NCBI GenBank assembly: GCA_016713305.1
Contig: JADJPK010000008.1
Span: 434,001 to 498,000 of the forward strand
DNA from: Betaproteobacteria bacterium
GTDB lineage: Bacteria; Pseudomonadota; Gammaproteobacteria; Burkholderiales; Ga0077523
Direction of reading: 5' to 3'
Length of the DNA: 64,000 bases
How positions within the stretch are numbered: the first letter of the stretch is position 1; every line of letters starts with the position of its first letter. Positions 7,404 to 16,207 of the stretch are shown here, one piece after another. The notes beneath the pieces were generated by a model that saw only the letters and a list, made by a program, of their open reading frames with translations, was not told the origin of the DNA and ran no database searches. Both the position numbers and the translations under genes were made by a program.

Positions 7404-8750
7404 ATGACGGATTCGGTTTACTTTGGTGGGGGCACGGAGCAAGGCGAGACGTCTCGCCCGGGTCGGGCCTGGCGCGATTTGGCATTCGTCCTGGCGCTGA
7501 CGGTGGCCACATTCCTCGTGGCTGGGCTGCTGGAACTCTCCGAGGGTGTGGGCGGCTGGCTCAAGCACTTCGAGAGCTACCAGCTGGACGAAGTGCCCGC
7601 GGCGCTCGCAGTGCTGATCGTCGGGCTCACCTGGTCCTCCTGGCGCCGGTCCCGGCAGGTGGCGACGGAGATGGGGTTGCGGTTGAAGGCCCAGGAGAGC
7701 CTCAACGAGCAGCGCCAGTATCTGGAAGTGCTGTTCCGCGAGAATCTGTCCGCGAATCTCATTGCCGATCCCCAGGGTCGCATCGGTGTCGCCAATCCCG
7801 AACTGGCAAAGCTGTTCGGCCTGCCCGATGCCGAGCAGGCGGTGGGACGCCACCTGGGCGACTTCTACCGGGATCCGGCATTGTGGGAAGAGCACCGGCG
7901 GTCTGTCGCCGGGCAGGGGCGGATCGAGCTGAACGACCTCCCCATTCGCCGGGCGGACGGCGCGGAAGCCGTGGTCATCGCCCGGTTGACCGCCCGCCGC
8001 GGCCATTCCGGGATGGAATTGCACGCGTTCTTCACGGACGTGACGGCGCTCGAGCAGACGCGGAGGGAGCTCGCGCAGGCACTTGGAGAGAACCGCCTGC
8101 TCGCACAGCGTGGAATCGAGATGCTGGAGCACGAGCGGCGCAATATCGCCCGGGAACTCCACGACGAAATGGGGCAGTGGCTCAACGCTCTCAAGGTGGA
8201 CGCGGTATCGGTCAGGAACCGCACGGACGTTCCGGACGAAGTCCGGGCGGCAGCCCAGTCGATCGTCGAGGTGACGGATCACGTCTACGATGTCGCGCGT
8301 TCGCTGATGCGCCAGCTCCGCCCGGTGGCGCTCGACGAACTTGGGCTGGGCCCAGCCATCCAGTATTGTGTGGATCAGTGGCGGCGGCGCCATCCCGCGG
8401 TGCAGTGTGACGTATCCATCCAGGGGCTGCCGGACAGCCTGGGTGAGGCCGCCAATATCACCTTGTACCGGTTGGTGCAGGAGGGCCTGACCAACGTGAC
8501 GAGACACGCAGGCGCGCAGTCCGTGCGCATCGAACTCGAAATGGATGATCGCGAGGGCGGCCTGCGAGCCAGCATCGCGGACGATGGGGTGGGCATGGAG
8601 GCGACGGGTCCGCGTAGCGGTCTGGGTCTGGTGGGCCTTCGGGAGCGCATCGAAATGCTCGGTGGCCGTTTCTGGGTCGAGAGCGAGGCCGGCAAGGGAA
8701 CGGCTGTGCGGGCGCTGCTGCCCGCGCAGCCCACGGGAGCAACGACATGA
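7404..8750 (+). CDS. NarX/UhpB-type sensor histidine kinase with PAS domain
   Basis: A 448-residue membrane kinase. Two membrane segments lie near residues 25–45 and 62–78, followed by a PAS domain (YLEVLFRENLSANLIADPQG, ending FTDVTALEQTRRELAQ). The HisKA_3 helix carries the phospho-acceptor in ERRNIARELHDEMGQWLNAL. The ATPase domain has the N box (LYRLVQEGLTNVTRHA), ADDGVGM and GLGLVGLRERIEMLGG. It should phosphorylate the response regulator whose gene overlaps its stop by four bases. The start at 7404 (MTDSVYFGG) is preferred because the upstream reading is Arg/Cys-rich and unlike protein; a GGAG lies upstream. The ligand is unknown. The short periplasmic loop suggests that sensing may occur in the membrane or the PAS domain. 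Confidence 0.92.
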   Translation: MTDSVYFGGGTEQGETSRPGRAWRDLAFVLALTVATFLVAGLLELSEGVGGWLKHFESYQLDEVPAALAVLIVGLTWSSWRRSRQVATEMGLRLKAQESLNEQRQYLEVLFRENLSANLIADPQGRIGVANPELAKLFGLPDAEQAVGRHLGDFYRDPALWEEHRRSVAGQGRIELNDLPIRRADGAEAVVIARLTARRGHSGMELHAFFTDVTALEQTRRELAQALGENRLLAQRGIEMLEHERRNIARELHDEMGQWLNALKVDAVSVRNRTDVPDEVRAAAQSIVEVTDHVYDVARSLMRQLRPVALDELGLGPAIQYCVDQWRRRHPAVQCDVSIQGLPDSLGEAANITLYRLVQEGLTNVTRHAGAQSVRIELEMDDREGGLRASIADDGVGMEATGPRSGLGLVGLRERIEMLGGRFWVESEAGKGTAVRALLPAQPTGATT

Positions 8751-9418
8751 CGGACAAGACGACGGTTCTGCTGGTCGACGACCACGCGGTGGTTCTGGAA
8801 GGTTACCGGCGGCTGCTGGAACGCACGCCCGATATCGCGGTCGTTGCGGAGGCGTCCAACGGAGACGACGCCTATCGCAGGTTCGTGGAGTTGTCGCCGG
8901 ATGTCGTGGTGATGGACATCACGCTGCCCGGAATCGGCGGCATTGAGGTTGCGCGCCGCATGCTGGCGCGTCGTCCCGACGCAAGGATCGTCATGTTCAG
9001 CATGCATGAGGACGTCGTGTTCTCCTCCCGGGCGCTGCAGACAGGTGCGCGGGGTTACGTCACCAAGTCCAGCGCGCCGGATGTTCTGGTCGAAGCAGTG
9101 CGACTGGTGGCTGCCGGAAAGCTTTACATCAGCCACGACATGGCTCAGGAGCTTGCCGTGCAGATGCTTCCGGGAAACGAGAACCCGCTGCAGGCCCTGT
9201 CGCCCCGCGAATTCGAGGTGTTCCGTCTGCTGGTGGGCGGGCACTCCGTGGGAGAGATCGCCAAGATCCTGTCCCTGTCCTACAAGACCGTCGCCAACCA
9301 TCAATGGAACATCCGGCAGAAGCTGGACGTTTCCAACACCGCACAGGTGGTGCGCATGGCCATGACCCACGGCGTGATCGACGCCAACCCCGAAGCCACG
9401 GTGTTGGCAGACAAATAG
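8747..9418 (+). CDS. NarL/FixJ-family response regulator
   Basis: A 223-residue regulator. The receiver domain has the acidic pair (VLLVDDHAVV), the phospho-Asp in VVVMDITLPGIGG and the conserved Lys in GYVTKSSAPD. The LuxR-type helix-turn-helix at the C-terminus reads LSPREFEVFRLLVGGHS then KILSLSYKTVANHQWNIRQK. Its ATG overlaps the kinase stop (ATGA), so the pair is co-translated. A close paralogue lies at 13449–14168 with a nearly identical recognition helix, and both probably see related DNA sites. The clustered GGGA-N5-TCCC palindromes just downstream of this gene are candidate targets. Confidence 0.95.
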   Translation: MTDKTTVLLVDDHAVVLEGYRRLLERTPDIAVVAEASNGDDAYRRFVELSPDVVVMDITLPGIGGIEVARRMLARRPDARIVMFSMHEDVVFSSRALQTGARGYVTKSSAPDVLVEAVRLVAAGKLYISHDMAQELAVQMLPGNENPLQALSPREFEVFRLLVGGHSVGEIAKILSLSYKTVANHQWNIRQKLDVSNTAQVVRMAMTHGVIDANPEATVLADK

Positions 9419-9432
9419 CGGCATGTGCTCGC

Positions 9433-9445
9433 GGGAAAATCTCCC
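9433..9445. promoter_or_regulatory. Candidate operator GGGA-N5-TCCC, site 2
   Basis: GGGAAAATCTCCC, 15 bases after the response-regulator stop and about 270 bases before the TonB receptor start. With one more base pair on each side it could also form a small RNA hairpin at the end of the regulator transcript. It has the same 4-bp arms and 5-bp spacer as sites 1, 3 and 4. Confidence 0.45.
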
Positions 9446-9510
9446 GACCCCCTTATCAATGCGGACGGGACCTTCTACACTCCAGGGGCATTCCCGGCGC
9501 TGCGAAGGCC

Positions 9511-9545
9511 GGGAGCGCCTCCCATTGTCCTTGGGAAAAACTCCC
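9511..9545. promoter_or_regulatory. Candidate tandem operators GGGA-N5-TCCC, sites 3 and 4
   Basis: Two exact copies stand side by side: GGGAGCGCCTCCC at 9511–9523 and GGGAAAAACTCCC at 9533–9545. Their starts are 22 bases apart, close to two helical turns, so two dimers would sit on the same DNA face. They lie about 170–200 bases before the TonB receptor start in a region of about 294 bases that has no gene. This arrangement is typical of a promoter activated by a NarL-type regulator, but binding is inferred, not shown. Confidence 0.5.
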
Positions 9546-9712
9546 TAACGGTTTGTCCGGGCGGGCTCCTACCCTTGCAGTTCGTCATGATGGCGAAGGA
9601 GCCTTCGGGAGACCTGTCCGAAAAGGCTGCGCGCCATCGCAATCGGTAAGTGAGGCGCCATTGTGCGTACGGCCGGTTCGACCGATACAACGATAACGAG
9701 AGATGTCGCGCA

Positions 9713-12436
9713 ATGGTGCTGTGGTCCGTCCAGACGAAGGGAAGATCGTCCGGACTTTCCGATACGAGTCTGCCTGGAGGCAGGCGGGTCGCCGCGATTT
9801 TCGGATGGGTGGGGTTGACGTGGGCAATCGCATCGTATGGCCAGACCGCGGGTACTTCGGCGGGTGCTGCTTCAAGTCCGACGACGGGCGGGGGAGGCGG
9901 TCAAATCGTCGCGCCCACCGTCCGCGTCACTGCGCCGAAGATCGTCACGCCCATCCCGGGTGTGACCATCCAGCGCGAGCAGATGACCACCAACGTGCAG
10001 AGCGCGACGGCGAAGGATCTGGACAACGCCAAGGCCGTGAGCATCACCGACTTCATGAACAGCACCATGCAGTCGGTCAATGTCAACGACTACCAGGGCA
10101 ACCCCTTCCAGCAGGATCTTGTCTTCCGCGGTTTCGCCGCTTCGCCGCTCATCGGCACCCCGCAGGGCTTGTCGGTCTACGTCGACGGAGTGCGGGTCAA
10201 TGAGCCCTTCGGCGAAGTCGTCAACTGGGATCTCATCCCGGTGAATGCCATCCAGCGCATGGATCTCATGCCGGGTTCGGACCCGCTGTTCGGGCTGAAC
10301 ACGCTGGGGGGCGCGCTGGCGATCACCACCAAGTCCGGTTTCACGTTTCCCAAGGTGGAGGGCACGGTCACCGGGGGCAGCTGGGGGCGTCGGCAGGCGA
10401 AGGTGTCGGCCGGCGCCAACAACGGGACGCTCGGAGGTTTCGTCGCGCTGAACTACTTCGATGAGGACGGATGGCGCAAGAACTCGCCGTCGTCGGTTCG
10501 CCAAGCCTATGGGCGTCTCGATGTGCAAGGCGTTCTGGGGTCGGCCACGCTGTCCGCGATGCACGCCAACAACACGCTCGTCGGCAACGGCCTGGTGCCC
10601 TACGAGCAGTGGAAACAGGATCCGACCTCGGTGTTCACCTCTCCCGACGAGACGAGCAATCGGGTCAATCACATCAATGGGAACGTGAGGCTCAATTTCA
10701 CGGAGACCATCAGCGTTGCCGCGCAGACGTACTACCGCAAGCTCAATCAGAACTCGATCGGCGGCGACGTCTGGGAGGATTTCCGCGCGGCGGCAGCGCG
10801 CCTGCGGCTGGACTGCAACAACGGCATTCCCAGCGCAACCGCCGACGGCGCTATCGGCGTGGACTTGCCCGGATGCCCGAATCTGCAACCCAACGGCGTG
10901 TTCAATCTTGGACACTCCAACCAGACCGCCAACGGCGTGTCGTGGCAGCTCAACACCCTCACCGAGACCAATCAATTCGTATTGGGTGCGGCGCTGGACA
11001 TGAACCGTGTGGATTTCCGCCAGGGCCAGCAACTCGGTTTCATCGATGACGACCGGAATGTGGTGCTGCGGGGCGACCGCTACGACGATCTGTTTCTCGT
11101 TCCGCTGATCTCCGAGATCCAGCGGAACAACCTGACCGGCGGCACCAACACATCAAGCCTGTTCGTGAAGGACATCTGGTCTGTCAGACCGAACCTGCAC
11201 TTGAACGCGGGTCTCCGGTATACGCGCTCCCGTGTCACCAACGAGTTGATTGCCGACCGGCCCATTCCTCTCTATCCGTTCGACGAACTCCTGTTCCGCA
11301 GGCTGGCTCCCCGTTGCGGTGCAGAGCGTGGCGATGCGCTGGCGCGGTTCTATTGCAGCAAGGGCGATTTCACATACGAGAGCCTGAACCCGTCCTTCGG
11401 CATTTCGTGGCTGCCGCGGGAGACGTTGAATCTGTATGTGAACTGGAGCAAGGGGTCGCGCGTGCCCAGCACCATCGAACTGGGGTGCGCGCGCGACCGC
11501 GAAGCGGAGCGTCTCGCCGGTGGCGGGCGAAATACCGGGCGCACGCCGGGTTGTTCGGTGCCGACCGCACTGACGAGCGACCCCTATCTGCCGCAAGTCA
11601 TCTCCTATACGTCCGAAATCGGTGTGCGCGGCGCGGTGATGGACGGGATCTCCTGGAACGCCTCGCTGTATCAGACGAACCTGGCGAACGACATCATGTT
11701 CGTTTCGCTGGGTTCGCGGAATCGAGGGGTGTTCGACACCTTCGGCAAGACCCGTCGCCGCGGCCTGGAACTGGGTTTGGAAGGCGGTCTGGGGCGGCAC
11801 TCGTTCCGCGCGTCCTACTCGCGGATCGATGCCACGTTCGAAAGCCCGGCGGAAGTCGTGAACCTCTCCAACAGCACCTCGACGACGATCGTCGGGCGCG
11901 TGAACACCTTTCGCATCGAGCCGGGAGACCGGATTCCCGGCATTCCGCAGAATGCACTGCGGCTCGCGTGGAACTACGAGTTCACCGACCGCTGGGACCT
12001 GGGGCTGGCGATGATCGCGCACTCCTGGTCGTACGTACGCGGCAACGAGAACAACGACCACGTGCCGGAAGGGACGGATTCCAATGGAGCCCCCACGCTC
12101 GGCACGAACGACCCGTCGATCACCGTGGAACCGGGCCGGAGGTACGTCGGGGAAGGCAAGATTCCCGGCTACGCCATCGTCAACCTGACCACGAGCTATC
12201 GGATCAACAAGCAGTTGAGCATCGGGTTGCGTCTGGACAATCTGTTCGACCGCAATTACGTCACGGCCGGTGGACTCGCGCTCAATCCGTTCTCGCCTTC
12301 CGTATGGGGCATGCGAGATGCCGCAGGGTTCAACTACAACTCGAACGACTGGACGCATTCCACTTTCGTTGGCCCCGGCGCGCCGCGCGCGCTGTGGCTT
12401 TCCATGACCTTCGTTTTCGATACGGGAGGCCGCTGA
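9713..12436 (+). CDS. TonB-dependent outer-membrane receptor
   Basis: A 907-residue protein with a signal-like N-terminus, a glycine-rich linker and a plug domain (VSITDFMNSTMQSVNVNDYQ, QDLVFRGFAASPLIGTPQGL, YVDGVRVNEPFGEVVNWDLI, FGLNTLGGALAITTKSG), then a long beta-barrel that ends with an aromatic-terminated strand (ALWLSMTFVFDTGGR). It should import a scarce ligand using TonB energy; the ligand cannot be read from sequence. The start at 9713 is preferred over 9650. It is followed 88 bases later by a PEP-CTERM gene and then a second response regulator, and is preceded by a two-component pair and palindromic operator candidates. The receptor at 36565 is a different type. Confidence 0.92.
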   Translation: MVLWSVQTKGRSSGLSDTSLPGGRRVAAIFGWVGLTWAIASYGQTAGTSAGAASSPTTGGGGGQIVAPTVRVTAPKIVTPIPGVTIQREQMTTNVQSATAKDLDNAKAVSITDFMNSTMQSVNVNDYQGNPFQQDLVFRGFAASPLIGTPQGLSVYVDGVRVNEPFGEVVNWDLIPVNAIQRMDLMPGSDPLFGLNTLGGALAITTKSGFTFPKVEGTVTGGSWGRRQAKVSAGANNGTLGGFVALNYFDEDGWRKNSPSSVRQAYGRLDVQGVLGSATLSAMHANNTLVGNGLVPYEQWKQDPTSVFTSPDETSNRVNHINGNVRLNFTETISVAAQTYYRKLNQNSIGGDVWEDFRAAAARLRLDCNNGIPSATADGAIGVDLPGCPNLQPNGVFNLGHSNQTANGVSWQLNTLTETNQFVLGAALDMNRVDFRQGQQLGFIDDDRNVVLRGDRYDDLFLVPLISEIQRNNLTGGTNTSSLFVKDIWSVRPNLHLNAGLRYTRSRVTNELIADRPIPLYPFDELLFRRLAPRCGAERGDALARFYCSKGDFTYESLNPSFGISWLPRETLNLYVNWSKGSRVPSTIELGCARDREAERLAGGGRNTGRTPGCSVPTALTSDPYLPQVISYTSEIGVRGAVMDGISWNASLYQTNLANDIMFVSLGSRNRGVFDTFGKTRRRGLELGLEGGLGRHSFRASYSRIDATFESPAEVVNLSNSTSTTIVGRVNTFRIEPGDRIPGIPQNALRLAWNYEFTDRWDLGLAMIAHSWSYVRGNENNDHVPEGTDSNGAPTLGTNDPSITVEPGRRYVGEGKIPGYAIVNLTTSYRINKQLSIGLRLDNLFDRNYVTAGGLALNPFSPSVWGMRDAAGFNYNSNDWTHSTFVGPGAPRALWLSMTFVFDTGGR

Positions 12437-12524
12437 GCATGAACCCCTCCGCTTTCTGCCGTTTCGTTGTGCGCAGTACCGCTCCGGGTCCGCACGACCG
12501 GGCAATTCTTGAATGGAGACCTCT

Positions 12525-13376
12525 ATGAAACTGAAACACCTCACCGCGGCTGTGGCGCTGGGCTTGGTTGCCGCGCCCGCGCTCGCTGGCGATTTCACCA
12601 CCCTGCCGACGACGGGGGCGCTGCAGGCTGGCGCCAACAATCCTAACGTCGACCGCTTCTATCTCGATGCCACGTCGATCACCTGGCTCGTCGCAGACGA
12701 AGTGCCTTCCATCATCAACTACAACGCCATCGCGACCGCTGGTGGGTTGCCACGGGCAGTGACTGGCTCGGGAACGTTGACGCTCCTGGACCATCGCGTC
12801 ACCGAAGACATGGAACTGCCTGGTGAAATCCCTGGCGACTTCGACGAGATCGGCCATCTGTACGACTTCGTCTTCCGCGATTCACGCGACAACATGCTGG
12901 TGTTCGGTACGCGCGTGCGGCTCGGCGTGGAACCCGATCAATCGCAGGACTCCGAACTCAACTTCCTCTATCGTTATGGGTTCGAGGAAGGAGCCACGAC
13001 CTTCGACGTCTCTGCGGCATGGCTGTTCACTGGCGACTTCGACCTGCGCATGTACAACGCCGGTCGCACGGACTCGGCCAGCCTGACCGGCGCAACGCCT
13101 TACGATGCCAACACCGTCCGCATGCAGTCCGACGTGAACCTTTCGGAAGGCAACCCATACAGCGGACTGTTCCTGCTCAAGACAAACGCGCAGTACTACA
13201 CGCTGGGCGATACCGCCATCGGTGTCTTCCAGGCGGGCGAAGAAGGCCAGCCTCGCGTAGGTGCGGATTTCGCCGGCTTCATCCCCACGGCCGTGCCCGA
13301 GCCCTCCACCTACGCCATGCTTCTGGGTGGGCTGGGTCTGCTGGGTGCAATGGCTCGCCGCCGTCGCAACGCCTGA
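12525..13376 (+). CDS. PEP-CTERM sorted exported protein
   Basis: A 283-residue protein with a Sec signal (MKLKHLTAAVALGLVAAPALA) and a C-terminal sorting tag: VPEPSTYAMLLGGLGLLGAM followed by ARRRRNA. Exosortase (EpsH/XrtA-type) recognises this VPEP–membrane helix–Arg cluster and processes the protein for surface or matrix release. The mature domain is acidic and beta-rich with no Cys and no family I recognise. GGAGA lies six bases before the ATG at 12525. The neighbouring TonB receptor and two regulators suggest that this protein works with that uptake system. A strong hairpin follows the gene. Confidence 0.9.
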   Translation: MKLKHLTAAVALGLVAAPALAGDFTTLPTTGALQAGANNPNVDRFYLDATSITWLVADEVPSIINYNAIATAGGLPRAVTGSGTLTLLDHRVTEDMELPGEIPGDFDEIGHLYDFVFRDSRDNMLVFGTRVRLGVEPDQSQDSELNFLYRYGFEEGATTFDVSAAWLFTGDFDLRMYNAGRTDSASLTGATPYDANTVRMQSDVNLSEGNPYSGLFLLKTNAQYYTLGDTAIGVFQAGEEGQPRVGADFAGFIPTAVPEPSTYAMLLGGLGLLGAMARRRRNA

Positions 13377-13401
13377 TTCGCGCATCCGCGTGCATCGAAC
13401 G

Positions 13402-13440
13402 ACGCCGGCACCTCTTCGGGGTGCCGGCGTTCTTGATTCT
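13402..13440 (+). terminator. Intrinsic terminator-like hairpin after PEP-CTERM gene
   Basis: A perfect 11-bp stem, ACGCCGGCACC with GGTGCCGGCGT (13402–13412 and 13420–13430), around TCTTCGG, followed by the T-rich TCTTGATTCT. It lies 26 bases after the PEP-CTERM stop and nine bases before the second response-regulator gene begins. The T-tract is imperfect, so partial read-through into the regulator is possible. Confidence 0.7.
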
Positions 13441-13448
13441 CCAATCAG

Positions 13449-14168
13449 ATGACCAACCGCGACAAGAAGCAGGGCGCAGGGCCAATATCCGTGGTGCTCG
13501 TCGACGATCATTCGGTCGTGCGGGAGGGCTACCGGCGCCTCATCGAGGCCACAGCCGATCTATCGGTGATCGGCGAGGCAGCCACCGGGGAAGAGGCCTA
13601 TCGGCTGTATGGGGAACTGCATCCCGATGTGGTGGTCATGGATCTCAGCCTGCCGGGCATCGGCGGCATCGAGGCGGTCAGACGCATCGTCGCCCGGGAC
13701 GCCCAGGCGCGGGTCCTCGTTTTCAGCATGCACGACGACGCGGTGTTCTCTTCCCGCGCACTCAAGGCGGGTGCCAAGGGGTATGTCACCAAGGCGGCGG
13801 CGCCCGACGTTCTGATCGACGCTATTCGGGCGGTCGGGGCGGGCAGGTTGTACCTGAGCCAGGACATCGCCCAGGAGCTTGCGGTCCTGTCGCTGCCGGG
13901 GCGCAACAATCCTGTTCAGGCGCTCTCGGCGCGGGAGTTCGAAGTGTTCCGGATGCTGGTCGAGGGGCACTCGGTGGCCGAAATCGCGCGGGTCCTGTCG
14001 CTTTCCCAGAAGACGGTGGCGAACTATCAGTCCGCGCTTCGCCAGAAACTGGATGTCTCCAACACCACTCAGGCTGTCCGGTTGGCCATGGCGCATGGCC
14101 TGTTTCCCGCCGTGATCGAAGCCGGCAAGTCCCAGGCCGGTGCGACCGGGAATGATTCCTGGGAGTGA
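13449..14168 (+). CDS. NarL-family response regulator, orphan paralogue
   Basis: A 239-residue regulator with a receiver domain (VVLVDDHSVVREGYRRLIEA, phospho-Asp in VVVMDLSLPGIGG, Lys in GYVTKAAAPD) and a LuxR helix-turn-helix (VLSLSQKTVANYQSALRQKL). It is very similar along its whole length to the regulator at 8747, including the DNA-recognition helix, so the two arose by duplication. No kinase gene is beside it; it may be phosphorylated by the kinase at 7404 or modulate the same promoters. It sits after the TonB and PEP-CTERM genes, which points to a feedback or branch role. A near-match of the palindrome (GGGAATGATTCCT) lies at 14148–14160 inside its 3' end. Confidence 0.94.
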   Translation: MTNRDKKQGAGPISVVLVDDHSVVREGYRRLIEATADLSVIGEAATGEEAYRLYGELHPDVVVMDLSLPGIGGIEAVRRIVARDAQARVLVFSMHDDAVFSSRALKAGAKGYVTKAAAPDVLIDAIRAVGAGRLYLSQDIAQELAVLSLPGRNNPVQALSAREFEVFRMLVEGHSVAEIARVLSLSQKTVANYQSALRQKLDVSNTTQAVRLAMAHGLFPAVIEAGKSQAGATGNDSWE

Positions 14169-14302
14169 TCGGGTGAGATGCGCCTGTGGCGGTTCGGTGC
14201 CGCGGCGTAAATTCCAGTCCGTTGCGATTGTGCTGGCAGCCGCGTACACCGACCGGCGGCCTCGCAAGCGACGAAGTACTTCTTGACTTCCTCTCGATAT
14301 CC

Positions 14303-14331
14303 CGCCGGGGCGCGTCCCCGGCGTTTTTTTT
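14303..14331 (+). terminator. Rho-independent terminator
   Basis: An 8-bp GC stem, CGCCGGGG with CCCCGGCG, around CGCGT, followed by eight T residues (14324–14331). It lies about 135 bases after the second response-regulator stop and ends that rightward transcription unit. It also faces the leftward metalloprotease gene that ends at 14454. The sequence between 14169 and 14302 shows no gene or RNA that I recognise. Confidence 0.9.
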
Positions 14332-14453
14332 GGCGCGAAGACCCGATCTACCGGCGCGAATCGCCCGGGCCTGAACCGAGCCGCGACGAGGACGCGCGGT
14401 GACAGCTCGAGAGAGTTCGTCGATCCCGGTCCTCGGCTGGCTGACCATCCCCT

Positions 14454-15193
14454 CTAGAGCGACTCTTCCGTTGCGGAAGGTCTCGCGGACTGCAGCATGT
14501 CGTGGACTTCCCCGTCATCACGGCGAGATAGCACGCGAGCGCCAGGTAGGTCACCCCGTAGAGGATGCGTGTTCTTGTGGGCACGTCGTAGTACACGGCG
14601 TTGGCAGGGTCCCGCCGGTCGAACTTGACCGCTTTCCAGACGTGAGGCGCAGCCAGCAGAGCGACGAGCAGCAGCATGGGACTGGGGCGCCAGACGAACA
14701 GTGCGACGAGGATCGGCACGCCCAGCAGCCACACTCGCGGCGAGACGATGGAGGTGATCCGCCCGCCGTCGAAGGGCGCCAGCGGAATGAGATTGAACAG
14801 GTTGATGAAGAAGCCCGCATAGGAAAGCGCCAGCAGCAGATCGCTGTGCCAGGAGCGGGCAAGCACGTAACAGGCGATGGAGACAAGCGTGCCGGCGACC
14901 GGACCCGCCAGGGCGACGTAGGCCTCGGTCTCCACATCGTGGGGAAGTGTCTTGAGCTGCACCCAGGCACCCACGAACGGGATGAACGTCGGCGCGCCGA
15001 CAGCGAGTCCCCGCTGCCGCGCGGCCATGAAATGTCCCATTTCGTGCACGAATATGAGGCCCACGAGCCCGACGGCGTACCACACGCCGAATACGAGCGT
15101 GTAGGCGAACACGGAGATGATCATCGTCAGCCCGGTGATCGCCACCTTGCCCAGCTTGCCGGCGGAGAAGAGCAGGACGAGCAGCTTCAGCAT
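14454..15193 (-). CDS. Site-2-protease-like (M50) membrane metalloprotease, frameshifted near the end
   Basis: About 246 residues when repaired. The zinc motif HEMGH lies in a membrane helix (GLIFVHEMGHFMAARQRGL) and the second metal ligand is in NLIPLAPFDGGR, the NxxPxxPxDGG motif of M50 proteases. Six or more membrane segments are predicted. The family cleaves substrates within the membrane, but this short form lacks the PDZ domain of RseP, so its substrate is unknown. Near 14510 one G seems to be missing from a GGGG run: restoring it gives AVMTGEVHDMLQSARPSATE and a TAG at 14454–14456, a natural end. As written the frame runs on to 14348 through non-protein-like sequence. Confidence 0.82.
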
Positions 15194-15462
15194 GGGCGGA
15201 AGTCCTCGTGCTTCGGGAGGGGCCGGAGGAGCCCCCGAAGCGCGCGGCACGACCGCCAAGCAACGCTGCGGCAAGGAGTCTTCCGCGGGATCTCCATCAG
15301 GCTGTCCCGCTGCCCGGGCCGGGAACGGGACACCCCATGCTCTACTCTGGATCGCTGCTTTCCGACGGCCACAACGTCGACGCGTCTCACCGCCACGGGC
15401 AGGCGCTGCAACGGAACGGGGATCCCGCCAGGGACCCGCCGTTTTCCGGCCCGATGCTTCAT
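15187..15462 (-). CDS. Possible small ORF with strong ribosome-binding site
   Basis: This ORF would encode 91 residues. It is preceded by a near-perfect Shine-Dalgarno sequence (AGGAGGTGGAC before the ATG at 15462) and ends four bases before the start of the metalloprotease gene, as if coupled to it. Against it, the product is very Arg-rich and low in hydrophobic residues (MKHRAGKRRVPGGIPVPLQR) and resembles out-of-frame translation of GC-rich DNA. It may be a leader peptide, a frameshifted gene or nothing. The region 15194–15503 holds no other candidate. Confidence 0.25.
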   Translation of the reverse strand: MKHRAGKRRVPGGIPVPLQRLPVAVRRVDVVAVGKQRSRVEHGVSRSRPGQRDSLMEIPRKTPCRSVAWRSCRALRGLLRPLPKHEDFRPC

Positions 15463-15503
15463 GTCCACCTCCTGCACGCGGGTGGACCGCCGGCCGCTCG
15501 CCG

Positions 15504-16040
15504 CTACTGCGGCAGTCCGGCGGAATCCAGCCCGAGCTGTTGCAAACGCTCGAAGTACACGGCCGAAAGGGCGCGCGCGTCCTTCCCTTCTTCGGCAGAC
15601 AATGCGCCCCAGCCACTGGCAGACCGTCGGAGTGCCACCGCGCCCTCCTGCCAGCGGTTCATGGCCGCATAGCAACGGGCAAGCTCCAGATCCCGTCTGG
15701 CATGGGCCCCGTCCGTCGTCTGCGGGGTGTTCCGCGCCAGGGATCCAGACTGCTCCAGGGCTCGCGCCGCTTCCGCAAAACGGGCCTGTTGCCGGTAGAA
15801 CCGTCCCAGGTTGTACAGCGCCTCTGCCTGCGTTGCGGAATCGAGCGATTTCGAACGTTCCACGGCTGACAGGTAGTACCCCTCGGCATCAGTGGCGCGC
15901 TGAGTCGTTGCGGCGGTCTCGCCTTCTTTCGTGTACTTCTCGACCACTCCCTTCCGGGAAGAACAGCCCACGCTAACCAACAGCGCCGAGCAGAACAATA
16001 CGAATGTGACTTTTGTCACATCTTTTGCGTCGATGAACAT
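15504..16040 (-). CDS. TPR-containing lipoprotein
   Basis: A 178-residue protein with a lipoprotein signal (FVLFCSALLVSVGC, Cys 26) and helical repeats of TPR character (AEALYNLGRFYRQQARFAEA, ARRDLELARCYAAMNRWQEG). It should be anchored in the envelope and act as a scaffold; no partner can be named. It is transcribed leftwards, and the gene at 16208 is divergent. The 310 bases between its stop and the metalloprotease start contain only the doubtful small ORF. Confidence 0.75.
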   Translation of the reverse strand: MFIDAKDVTKVTFVLFCSALLVSVGCSSRKGVVEKYTKEGETAATTQRATDAEGYYLSAVERSKSLDSATQAEALYNLGRFYRQQARFAEAARALEQSGSLARNTPQTTDGAHARRDLELARCYAAMNRWQEGAVALRRSASGWGALSAEEGKDARALSAVYFERLQQLGLDSAGLPQ

Positions 16041-16207
16041 GGTTTTCTGCCCACGAAAGGCGCCTGACGAGGGGATGGATCAGTTTACGCCCCGTCGCGT
16101 GGACATACCCGGGCTAGAATCGACCGGGTAGACATCGGCGAGGCGCGCCCGCCGGTTTCCGGATTGCCGGCCTGCCAGAACGGCGCCTTCCCAGGGATGG
16201 ACCCGAC

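Noticed and set aside
9555..9580. Possible sigma-54 promoter (GGGCTCCTACCCTTGCA) before the TonB receptor
   Set aside because: The -12 element TTGCA fits, but the GG and GC elements are 11 bases apart and not 10, and the -24 box lacks TGGCAC. The local regulators are NarL-type, which do not use sigma-54.
14169..14302. Possible small RNA gene before the terminator
   Set aside because: There is a good terminator at 14303, but I see no promoter or conserved fold upstream; it is simply explained as the 3' end of the response-regulator transcript.
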